Below are positions 1 to 6,516 of a DNA stretch of 64,000 nucleotides, piece after piece; the first letter of the stretch is position 1; each line of letters begins with the position of its first letter. Origin of the DNA: Acidobacteriota bacterium (GTDB taxonomy: Bacteria; Acidobacteriota; Holophagae; Acanthopleuribacterales; Acanthopleuribacteraceae); the NCBI GenBank assembly GCA_002747255.1, contig PDUC01000037.1:1-64000 (forward strand), read 5' to 3'. A program made the translations under genes and the position numbers. The notes beneath the pieces are model-generated. The model was given only the letters and a program-made list of their open reading frames with translations, was not told the origin of the DNA and ran no database searches.

Positions 1-2
1 GA

Positions 3-95
3 GCAAGCAATCAAAGCCTCATTGTTTTTTACGATTGGGATGATGAGAAGTCAGCAGACCCCTACTATGTTATAAAGAAGTACCGGCTCCCTTGA
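3..95 (+). CDS. C-terminal end of an unknown protein (5' end outside window)
   Basis: An open frame runs from the window edge to a TGA at 93-95 and encodes about 30 residues ending in YYVIKKYRLP. It is too short to assign. The pattern of an aromatic, strand-like tail followed directly by a thioredoxin-like lipoprotein resembles the C-terminus of secreted beta-propeller proteins, but that is only a guess. The stop overlaps the TTG start of the next gene (TTGA), so the two are probably translationally coupled. Confidence 0.5.
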   Translation, partial: ASNQSLIVFYDWDDEKSADPYYVIKKYRLP

Positions 96-556
96 AATCG
101 TTTCTACTGTCTTTAATTATTATTTTGATCGGATGTAGTTCCCCAAATCCATCTATTTATAACGATTTAAAACATTCCTTAATGCCTGCTTTCAATGACA
201 ATAATATGCCTTTTGTTTTTGTATATTTTGATCCAGAAGTTGACTGTATGGTGTGTTATAGCATATTGAGAGAGTTTTCTGTTTTACAAAAAACATATCC
301 TGAAAAAAAATTTGCTGGCATTTATAGAAACAAAAAAGGAGATTTTAATTACTTTTTGTTGATAATGGAAAATGATAATTTAGATATTGATTTCTTTTGG
401 GATAAAGAAGGGCTAATTCAGTCTAAATTTAATCTGTCTGACAATCCATACTTTTTAGCCTTTTCCAGTGAGGGAAAACTAGTTGTTGCACAATCATTGA
501 ATGATTCATTAAAGCTCAGCAAAAAGAAAGTTTTGAAAATTCTTAATGAAATATAA
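92..556 (+). CDS. thioredoxin-like lipoprotein with CxxC
   Basis: This is a 154-residue protein with a TTG start that overlaps the previous stop by 4 nt. Residues 1-15 form a short lipoprotein signal with lipobox LIGC (Cys15), so it should be anchored to a membrane on the outer face of the inner membrane or in the outer membrane. A predicted strand (FVFVYFDP) leads directly into CMVC (Cys52, Cys55), the position and spacing of a thioredoxin-fold redox centre. The rest of the protein is compatible with that fold but has no cis-Pro I can place with confidence. It may be a thiol-disulfide or peroxiredoxin-like protein acting with its truncated upstream neighbour. The gene is markedly AT-richer than the housekeeping genes, suggesting acquired or weakly constrained DNA. 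Function is not established. Confidence 0.6.
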   Translation: MKSFLLSLIIILIGCSSPNPSIYNDLKHSLMPAFNDNNMPFVFVYFDPEVDCMVCYSILREFSVLQKTYPEKKFAGIYRNKKGDFNYFLLIMENDNLDIDFFWDKEGLIQSKFNLSDNPYFLAFSSEGKLVVAQSLNDSLKLSKKKVLKILNEI

Positions 557-948
557 ACATTACAACATAAGTCATAAAACATAACATAAAACACTCAAGC
601 CGTTGATCTTGGGGTGTCGCTTGTTTCTTGTTTCAGTGGTTGATTTCTGACCTTTCGTGTCCATCTGTGGTTAAAAAAAAAGAAACCACAGATGAACACA
701 GATTTGTATATCAGGAAGTCACACACAAAATCATTGGTTGTTCGTTTGAGGTTCTGAACGATATTCATTAATTAATAAACCTCTATTTAGGTGCCACAGA
801 TTCATTCATGATTAAAAACATCCGTGTCCATCTGTGTCCATTCGTGGTTAAAAAAAGTAATTGAAGTAATGGACACCCACATTCCTTGTTTCCTTGCAAT
901 GTGTATTTATTTCAATTGCGGAACGAGGTAGTTTTTAACTTTTTGCGA
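557..948. other. intergenic region containing one dispersed-repeat copy
   Basis: No supported gene is visible. The stretch carries one copy of the approximately 185-bp dispersed repeat (655-856) and AT-rich spacer sequence. No terminator with a clear stem and T-tract was recognised for the lipoprotein gene. Confidence 0.6.
655..856 (+). repeat. dispersed palindromic repeat, copy 1
   Basis: The unit contains TGTCCATCTGTGG, an A-rich loop, AACCACAGATGAACACAG, a unique-looking middle (AGGTTCTGAACGATATTCATTA), then GTGCCACAGATTCATTC and TCCGTGTCCATCTGTG. The GTCCATCTGTGGTT arm and the AACCACAGATGAACAC arm are near reverse complements around an A-rich loop. The same unit recurs at 2175-3049. CCACAGATGAACACAGAT-type repeats are common in environmental bacterial genomes. 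They often generate small spurious reading frames. Confidence 0.75.
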
Positions 949-1908
949 TTACATGATTCCGGCAATGAGATCCGGCGGCATGGTTTGTAAACCCTTGGCC
1001 AGCTGCGACTGAAACTTTTTCGGCATCTTCTGGGCTGCTTCCATTGCCAAGTGTAAGTCTCCCGGGCGTTCTTTCAGGAGGTGTTCTATCAGCAACTGTG
1101 CCTGAATCCTGTCTTTTTTAGCTTTGTTCCATTCAAAAGCTCTGCGGCGTTCTGAAACGACGAGTTTGTGAATGGCGAATCTGCCGGGATTGGGTACTGA
1201 AACAAGTATACCTGATTTGGCAATTACCACAGCTGGCTCTGTTTCCTCCAGTAAAAAGTCCAGGAATCGCAATCCGGTTGCCCTGATTTTTAAATTGGCG
1301 GTCATTATCGGGGTTCTTTCAGGTCCATACATTGGGGTTAAAAACTCAAGGTGAATTTGTTCCTTTTGGAAATGGAAACTTGAAGAGGGTTGGTTTTGCA
1401 AATTCAAAATGGGCTGCAGATCCAACTCGGAGTTTTTTAGTCGGGTTTCCAGATCACCTATGTGTGCGATGCCAACCTTCATAGCATCATCTGCTATGTC
1501 TATATCACTTGTTCTTGAATAGGCCGTGTTCCAATGCACACCCAGCATATTGCCATAGATGGTAAAGGCCTGCGTGCCGATTAAAACACCGCCGGAGTCA
1601 AAAACACTTAACTGTTCGAGTAACTCGAGAATTTTTGCCTCACCCGTTGTGGGAACAATGCCTCCTCCCGCGCGAATCATGGCAACCTGCTTTTGCCTTT
1701 CCCTGTAGGCTGGTTCTGCTTTCGACCAATTGGCTTTGATGCGATTAATCTGGTTCATCATTTCAGGTGTCTCTTTGCCCAGATAGGTTTGTGTCTTTCT
1801 GGTGCCTATAGAGGTTTGAAAATACCAGTATGTTTGACCTTTAATATGCTTGGAAACAAAGGCTCCTATCTTGGTGCCCTGCGCTTGTGTGGCAAGTCTT
1901 TGCTGCAA
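949..1908 (-). CDS. GSU2403-type nucleotidyltransferase-fold protein
   Basis: The protein has 319 residues. Features typical of the GSU2403/NTP_transf_8 family are visible: an N-terminal FVSKHIKGQTYWYFQ segment, a central GGVLIGTQAFTIYGNMLGV motif and a following TSDIDIADD acidic motif. These fit a nucleotidyltransferase fold with a DxD-like metal site. The family is poorly characterised and often behaves like a toxin-like or accessory nucleotidyltransferase, and I do not assign a substrate. The start is uncertain: 1908 is a TTG, and the frame stays open upstream to a stop near 1951 without an ATG. Relatives usually have a longer N-terminus, so it may be slightly truncated. It lies alone between repeat-rich stretches. 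A cluster of GTATAAT half-sites lies just upstream (1953-2020). Confidence 0.7.
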   Translation of the reverse strand: MQQRLATQAQGTKIGAFVSKHIKGQTYWYFQTSIGTRKTQTYLGKETPEMMNQINRIKANWSKAEPAYRERQKQVAMIRAGGGIVPTTGEAKILELLEQLSVFDSGGVLIGTQAFTIYGNMLGVHWNTAYSRTSDIDIADDAMKVGIAHIGDLETRLKNSELDLQPILNLQNQPSSSFHFQKEQIHLEFLTPMYGPERTPIMTANLKIRATGLRFLDFLLEETEPAVVIAKSGILVSVPNPGRFAIHKLVVSERRRAFEWNKAKKDRIQAQLLIEHLLKERPGDLHLAMEAAQKMPKKFQSQLAKGLQTMPPDLIAGIM

Positions 1909-1952
1909 ACAGTTCTGAATAAAGAAGTTGAACTGAATTTGAAAGAGGTCTC

Positions 1953-2020
1953 ATTATACGTCTCCCAATCAATATTGCGTATAATCAATTATACACCAAA
2001 AATAATTATTTGCGTATAAT
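1953..2020. promoter_or_regulatory. inverted GTATAAT/ATTATAC half-sites upstream of the nucleotidyltransferase gene
   Basis: Four copies of a 7-mer occur within 68 bp: ATTATAC at 1953-1959 and 1988-1994, and GTATAAT at 1979-1985 and 2014-2020. The middle two form a perfect palindrome, GTATAATcaATTATAC (1979-1994). Read on the minus strand these sites contain TATAAT -10-like boxes, so the array may combine promoter and operator. No regulator can be named. Confidence 0.4.
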
Positions 2021-2174
2021 TGACGCGAATTAGATTTTGATTTCAGTTTCAACAAGTCTTTAGGGTACGATTTCGAGATAAAACGTTTGTATTCATAGAG
2101 TAAAAGGGGCCCCACCCCAATCAAAATCTCAGAGAGTATAAGAAATCCTTGGCCTGCTTCTTTTTTGAACAATA

Positions 2175-2820
2175 ATTCGTGGTTAAAAAAAGAAACCACA
2201 GATGAACACAGATCAACACAGATATTCATATAGAAAGCCACCCACAGAAACAGGGGTAATGCGTTTGAGGTTCTGAACGATATTCATTTATGAAAAAACC
2301 ACCATTTGGGTGCCACAGATTCATTCGTGGTTAAAAACATCCGTGTCCATCTGTGTCCATCAGTGGTTAAAAAAAAAGAAACCACAGATGCACACAGATG
2401 AACACAGATTTGCATATCAGAAAGTCACGCACAAAATGATTGTTTGTGTATTGGAGGTTCTAAACGATATTCATTAATTAAAAAACCACCATTTGGGTGC
2501 CACAGATTCATTCATGGTTAAAAACATCCGTGTCCATCTGTGTCCATCAGTGGTTAAAAAAAAGAAACCACAGATGCACACAGATGAACACAGATTTGCA
2601 TATCAGGAAGTCACGCATAAAATGATTGTTTGTGTAATGGAGGTTCTGGGTGTTCGCACCATACCGGACATGCGCCTTTTCATTTTTCTCTAGCGTTTTA
2701 TTACCAATCCATTTCAAGCAAGACGTGAAACGAACAATACCATGAAAAACATTCGTGTGAATTCGTGTCCATTCGTGGTTAAAAACATCCGTGTCCATCT
2801 GTGTCCATCAGTGGTTAAAA
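2175..2820 (+). repeat. tandem copies of the ~185-bp dispersed repeat
   Basis: Successive GGTTAAAAAA(A)GAAACCACAG junctions occur at 2181, 2365, 2552 and 2813, giving steps of 184, 187 and 261 nt. The first two units are nearly identical in order: GAAACCACAGATG, TTGCATATCAG, GAGGTTCT, ACGATATTCATT, TTTGGGTGCCACAGATTC, TCCGTGTCCATC. The third is interrupted by unrelated sequence (about 2645-2750). Each junction forms an imperfect inverted repeat of about 27 bp per arm with an A-rich loop. Confidence 0.75.
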
Positions 2821-3049
2821 AAAAGAACCACAGATGAACACAGATAAACACAGATTTGCATATCAGAAAGTCACGCACAGAAACATGGGTAATGCATTTG
2901 AGGTTCAGTGCGTGGTCCGTTAAATAAAAACCCTTTATCTGGGTGTTCCATACTCAAAACGGATGTCTTGAATAACATTCGTGTCCATTCGTGTTCATTC
3001 GTGGTTAAAAAAGATCCGTGTCCATCCGTGTCCATCCGTGGTTAAAAAA
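2813..3049 (+). repeat. dispersed repeat, diverged last copy
   Basis: This copy starts with the same GGTTAAAAAAAAGAACCACAG junction and TTGCATATCAGAAAGTCACGC block. It then diverges, and it ends in doubled ATTCGTGTCCATTCGTG and ATCCGTGTCCATCCGTG arms at about 2980-3049. It abuts the 3' end of the heme operon. Confidence 0.65.
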
Positions 3050-3128
3050 GGACTCGTGTTAAGTGGGGATGGCTGTCTGCAGTGCTCTTACAGGCTTGGG
3101 TGTCCCTTGTTTTAAACCCTTTTATAGC

Positions 3129-3617
3129 CTACATATCATGCCGGTTGTTGGTGGCCATGGCGATTTTCCATTCCTTTCCCATTCGTTTCAGGACACAGAT
3201 TTCGCGAAAGTGGTTGCGTTTGGGTGGGTCGCCCTTCTGGCGGATGGTCTCGGTTTGGAGCTCAACCCACGCGACTGCCATGGCGCCGTTGATATGGATG
3301 TCCATGTGTACAATGTCCCTTTTGTAGACGTGGGTGCCTCTGAATAAAAGCGTTGCTACGGTTGTCCACGTGCCCTTGAGAGGCGCTGTGGTGATTTTGA
3401 AATTGTCGTCGGCTACCTCGCCGTATTTGTGGGCGGGAAACAGGTTGAGCTTAACGGCATCGTCTAAAATGACGGAGTGCAGCCCTTGCAGATCTTTGTT
3501 GGACACACTTTCATTCATTTTCCTGATGGTCTCCCGCACAGCGATTTCATCGCCCTTTGAACCATCCTGGCTCCAGCCTGGGCAGGTGAGTAAGATTGAA
3601 ATGAGAAGAAGTTTCAT
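3129..3617 (-). CDS. secreted NTF2/SnoaL-like protein
   Basis: This 162-residue protein starts with a signal peptide (MKLLLISILLTCPGWSQ). The mature part begins with a helix of the DEIAVRETIRKMNESVSNKD type and continues through alternating strands (FRGTHVYKRDIVHMDI, AMAVAWVELQTE, KEWKIAMATNNR). This is the layout of DUF4440/SnoaL-like members of the NTF2 superfamily. Such domains bind small ligands or act as scaffolds, and nothing in the sequence fixes a substrate. It is the last gene of the minus-strand heme/iron gene run, 110 nt after the DUF2271 gene, so it may be co-transcribed with it. A role in heme or metal handling is inference from position only. Confidence 0.6.
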   Translation of the reverse strand: MKLLLISILLTCPGWSQDGSKGDEIAVRETIRKMNESVSNKDLQGLHSVILDDAVKLNLFPAHKYGEVADDNFKITTAPLKGTWTTVATLLFRGTHVYKRDIVHMDIHINGAMAVAWVELQTETIRQKGDPPKRNHFREICVLKRMGKEWKIAMATNNRHDM

Positions 3618-3727
3618 TGTAATCCCCTTAATGGTCTTTTATGTCCATATCAAAACATCAGCACGCGTTTGTCCATGGCCGGGTTGCTGTTTAAGCGCAC
3701 TTTCCAACTGAACTCCTTCCTGCTCGG

Positions 3728-4234
3728 TTATTGATGCTCAGACTGACTGGCGGGTATGCTGATGGTGATGCCGCCAATTTCCGTCTTTCCGTGAAGGATC
3801 CATTGCTGTGATTCCGTGGAACCGATGACAATTTCCTGGCGTAAATACTCACGACCGCCTTCTTCGCGCACCACTTCAAAATTCAGCAGGTACTTTCCCG
3901 GCGGTAGTGGCTCACCGTCATCGCGCCTGATTTTGGAGTGAATGATGTACTTACCCGGTTTTCGCGTGGCCCCCGAAATACCATCCAGCTTTTCAAGGCT
4001 TTTGTGACCCAGCTTGCGCCACCACTGCCGCAAGTCCCTCAACCATTCGGGATCCGCGCTCCAGACCGACAGGGTTTGAATGCCCCTGCGTTCGGTTGTT
4101 TCCAGCCAAATGGAGACATAGGGGCGATGATAAACGGTTGTGGAAATGGTGGGTAAACTGAAGGTGATGGCAATTTCCTGTTCCTGGGGAACGGAATCGG
4201 AGAAGCAGAGCATGAGAATGAGATAATAAAACAC
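3728..4234 (-). CDS. DUF2271 periplasmic protein
   Basis: This 168-residue protein has a short hydrophobic leader (MFYYLILMLCFS), and the rest reads as exported. The body has the DUF2271 signature: RPYVSIWLETTERRGIQTLSVW, then WLRDLRQWWRK, the SGATRKPGKY segment, PPGKYLLNFEVVREEGG, and a C-terminal strand with GGITIS. In other genomes DUF2271 proteins commonly sit with PepSY-domain membrane proteins and flavin-transfer genes, which suggests a role in periplasmic redox or iron metabolism, but the biochemical function is unknown. It starts 9 nt after the PepSY-TM gene, so the two are surely co-transcribed. Here the pair lies at the end of an hmu-like heme operon. Confidence 0.75.
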   Translation of the reverse strand: MFYYLILMLCFSDSVPQEQEIAITFSLPTISTTVYHRPYVSIWLETTERRGIQTLSVWSADPEWLRDLRQWWRKLGHKSLEKLDGISGATRKPGKYIIHSKIRRDDGEPLPPGKYLLNFEVVREEGGREYLRQEIVIGSTESQQWILHGKTEIGGITISIPASQSEHQ

Positions 4235-4243
4235 GGAGTCTCC

Positions 4244-4867
4244 TTATTTGGGAACCCAAAAGGCATAAACAAGCCAGGGGATGAGTGTACCAAGGGTGAT
4301 GAGTAAAAGGCCGGGCAGACGCCAGCTTTTCTTTTGCAATAATATCACCAATCCGGCAAGGGACATGAAACTGATGAACAGACCTGAAAGGTCGATCAGC
4401 ATGGACCAGACACGACCGGAATGGCGGCCTTTGTGCAGGTTGTTCATAAGATTGATCATGGATCCGGTTTGCTTTTCAATGATAACGGACCCGGTATCAA
4501 CCAGAACCACAGCAGTGGCAAATCCGTTTGGAAGAGGGTAGTCCAAAATGATTTCACCCTGTTCGTAATCAATATCCACATTTCGGGGGTGGCGATAGCC
4601 GGAAATGGAAAAAATGTACTCCTCCAGTTTCGGAATGGAGGGATTGCGATTCGCTGTGAGATTCAATGCAAAGGTTTCAGGCAGTTTGTGTTGAACCTGA
4701 TCATAGCGATCTTTGTCATGAAACCAGTCTGGATGGTTGAGAAAAATGCCCGTGACGCAGAAAAAGATCAACAGGGTCAGGAAGAAAATGGAGAGGTAGA
4801 CATGAATCAGGCGGCACCAGTGAAACAGGCGCCGTGCTGGTTCGGTTTTCGTCCAGGCCCACATCAC
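4244..4867 (-). CDS. PepSY-associated TM helix protein
   Basis: This is a membrane protein of 207 residues. An N-terminal amphipathic RRLFHWCRLIHVYLSIFF segment runs into the first membrane helix (about 16-42) and ends GIFLNHPDWF, the hallmark of the PepSY-associated TM family. A soluble PepSY-like region follows (about 45-140). Two more helices (about 150-175 and 185-203) end in YAFWVPK. Conserved His residues near the first helix could bind heme, as proposed for some PepSY-TM proteins, but this is not shown here. The first codon is GTG at 4867, immediately followed by ATG at 4864, and either could be the start. It lies 42 nt after the DUF2149 gene and 9 nt before the DUF2271 gene, in the heme operon. 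Confidence 0.75.
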   Translation of the reverse strand: MMWAWTKTEPARRLFHWCRLIHVYLSIFFLTLLIFFCVTGIFLNHPDWFHDKDRYDQVQHKLPETFALNLTANRNPSIPKLEEYIFSISGYRHPRNVDIDYEQGEIILDYPLPNGFATAVVLVDTGSVIIEKQTGSMINLMNNLHKGRHSGRVWSMLIDLSGLFISFMSLAGLVILLQKKSWRLPGLLLITLGTLIPWLVYAFWVPK

Positions 4868-4909
4868 CGTACAAGACCTGTGGGTGCGGCAAGGAACCGG
4901 CGAACGCGC

Positions 4910-5239
4910 TTATTCAGGCACATAGATTATTTCACCTGTGGCGAGCTGGTAGGCCGTGCCGACCTTTTTCCCTTTTCCCTGGCCTTTTTGTTCTGCCGAT
5001 TTGTATTTATCGATTTTCTTTCCGTCTTTGACGATAATTTCCATGTCGGGCTGTCCGGGGTTGACGACCACCGTGGTTTTCTGATCTTTGAGCAGATCGG
5101 TCAAGTGCATGGAAGAAATGACGGCGACCATCAAGGCAACAGCGAAAACCATCGCCAGATCGAATAAATTGGCCATTCCGGAGAGCGGATCATCGTCGGA
5201 TCCATGGAACTGTCGGTTCTTGAATCGCCTTTTCTTCAT
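4910..5239 (-). CDS. hmuV: DUF2149 protein, ExbD-like partner (HmuV-like)
   Basis: This 109-residue single-pass protein has a basic N-terminus (MKKRRFKNR), then DDPLSGMANLFDLAMVFAVALMVAV, a membrane helix carrying the DPLSGxANLFDLAxVFA motif that defines DUF2149. The periplasmic C-terminus is Lys-rich. The topology (short cytoplasmic tail, one helix with an Asp, periplasmic domain) mimics ExbD/TolR. The start is taken at 5239 because the ATG overlaps the stop of the TolQ-like gene in an ATGA; a longer in-frame start at 5260 would lie inside that gene. It corresponds to the last gene of Porphyromonas/Bacteroides hmuRSTUV operons. The naming rests on gene order and family, not on function shown here. 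Confidence 0.75.
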   Translation of the reverse strand: MKKRRFKNRQFHGSDDDPLSGMANLFDLAMVFAVALMVAVISSMHLTDLLKDQKTTVVVNPGQPDMEIIVKDGKKIDKYKSAEQKGQGKGKKVGTAYQLATGEIIYVPE

Positions 5240-5835
5240 TGTTCCTGCCCTTCCTGACACAACTCGCAGGCGTAACTCAGAAAGTTAATATCTTCATTGG
5301 CCCAGCGCTGGTAGACCATTTGTATGATGAAACCGATAGCACCGATGAAAATCCCCACAACGGTGGTGGCAAAGGCAACCTGCATGTTACTCGCCATGGA
5401 ATTAAAGTCACCGGAAGCCAGACCCAGTAAGGCCGGTCCCATGGGAATCAACGTACCCATAAGTCCCAGCATGGGCCCGATGCGCATCATGGTTCGGGTG
5501 AGTTCCTGCTTTTTGATGCAGTTCTGCTCAAAATCCGCGATGACCTTTTCACAGCGAACCGGATGCCAGTCCAGTTTGGACATCAGCTCGATGGACTGGA
5601 TAACCGACCATCCACTTTTCTGATCCTTAATCCAATCCGGGTCGAATTTCGTGGTGGTCTGCAATTTTTCACTGCATTTGAGCAGAACGGTCTTGAGGTT
5701 CATGCGTTGGATGAACTGACCGAAAAAGGAACCAATGGTTACCAATGCGGCTATGAACAGGCACAAAAGAATGACGATAACGGGAATGAGCATTCCTGTT
5801 GTTATCCAGTATAGAATTTGACTAAGACTTTGCAT
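5236..5835 (-). CDS. hmuU: MotA/TolQ/ExbB proton-channel family protein (HmuU-like)
   Basis: The protein has 199 residues. There is one N-terminal membrane helix (about 12-38), a cytoplasmic helical region, and two C-terminal helices within RIGPMLGLMGTLIPMGPALLGL and MQVAFATTVVGIFIGAIGFIIQ. The GPMLGLMGTLIPMGPAL and AFATTVVG signatures are those of the ExbB/TolQ/MotA proton-channel family. It likely pairs with the DUF2149 protein (4-nt overlap downstream) to form an ion-driven motor. That motor could energise the TonB-dependent receptor or the membrane chelatase of the same operon. Its start overlaps the preceding membrane-protein gene by 14 nt. The gene order matches hmuU of heme-uptake operons. 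Confidence 0.85.
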   Translation of the reverse strand: MQSLSQILYWITTGMLIPVIVILLCLFIAALVTIGSFFGQFIQRMNLKTVLLKCSEKLQTTTKFDPDWIKDQKSGWSVIQSIELMSKLDWHPVRCEKVIADFEQNCIKKQELTRTMMRIGPMLGLMGTLIPMGPALLGLASGDFNSMASNMQVAFATTVVGIFIGAIGFIIQMVYQRWANEDINFLSYACELCQEGQEQ

Positions 5836-6514
5836 GTCTCAACCTCCTGATGGTATTGAATAATAAATAGCCTGTTACGCCAAAGAAAAGGCTGCCGGCA
5901 AGGAAAAAGAGGGTGGGTTGTAATTCAACAATGAAAAAGGGTGTTTTCTCATAGGACTCTCTGAGCAGGAGAGGCAGGAACATGGCGACTAAAAGCTGGA
6001 AAAAAGCCATAAAAATCAGAATATTGAACTGTAGATTCCAATTAAAGAAAAGCCACCTGAACACCGCTGTCAAAAAGAGCGCAATCACAAAACAGCCAAG
6101 CGAAGTGAAGGTTGCTACTTTCAGAAAGCTCAATCCATCCATGAGGTAAAACATGGAGGCGTTGCCCAGTATGAAACCGGCAACGACCACCAGGCTGGGC
6201 ATAAAAAACAGCAAATTCTGCCATTTCTTGATCTTGAGCCCAAAGTGACTGCGGATGATTTTAAAGGACAGGAGGGTTGTGACCAGTGACTCAAATACGA
6301 GCCACACGGCCATACGCTCCAGCCATTCCTTTTGGGTCAACAGTGTTTCTATCTGCACGAAACTGACTTGTTTCATGAAAGGATAAGAGAGAAAACCGAT
6401 GAGTGAAATGACTGCCCAGTAAGCAGACCGGGTTTTAAAATCATCCAGCAGTGAACTTTTTACAATGGTGCTGAGGCCACCGAAAGTAAAAAGGATCAGG
6501 AACAAAATCCACAT
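5822..6514 (-). CDS. hmuT: polytopic membrane protein in HmuT position
   Basis: This 230-residue hydrophobic protein has about six to seven predicted membrane helices; examples are WILFLILFTFGGLSTIV, LLFFMPSLVVVAGFILG and the C-terminal LFFLAGSLFFGVTGYLLF. It ends in a basic tail (RRLRHAKS), which suggests a cytoplasmic C-terminus. I recognise no catalytic motif. It starts 2 nt after the chelatase gene and overlaps the TolQ-like gene by 14 nt, so it is a stoichiometric member of the operon. In hmuRSTUV operons an uncharacterised membrane protein occupies this position. The symbol reflects order only; by sequence alone it is a hypothetical membrane protein. Confidence 0.6.
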   Translation of the reverse strand: MWILFLILFTFGGLSTIVKSSLLDDFKTRSAYWAVISLIGFLSYPFMKQVSFVQIETLLTQKEWLERMAVWLVFESLVTTLLSFKIIRSHFGLKIKKWQNLLFFMPSLVVVAGFILGNASMFYLMDGLSFLKVATFTSLGCFVIALFLTAVFRWLFFNWNLQFNILIFMAFFQLLVAMFLPLLLRESYEKTPFFIVELQPTLFFLAGSLFFGVTGYLLFNTIRRLRHAKS

Positions 6515-6516
6515 AA

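Larger units (their letters stand above)
1909..3128. other. gene-free, repeat-rich stretch
   Basis: About 1.2 kb without a supported gene. It holds the GTATAAT half-site array at its left end and then successive copies of the approximately 185-bp dispersed repeat from about 2175 to 3049. Short reading frames here are translations of the repeats and are not called as genes. Confidence 0.65.

Noticed and set aside
1969-2241. 90-residue minus-strand reading frame
   Set aside because: Its N-terminal part is the translation of the dispersed repeat and the rest has no recognisable domain or ribosome-binding site.
2493-2798. short reading frames on both strands in the repeat array
   Set aside because: They encode repeat sequence (VHLCPSVV, CVHLWF-type peptides), a known artefact of CCACAGATG repeats.
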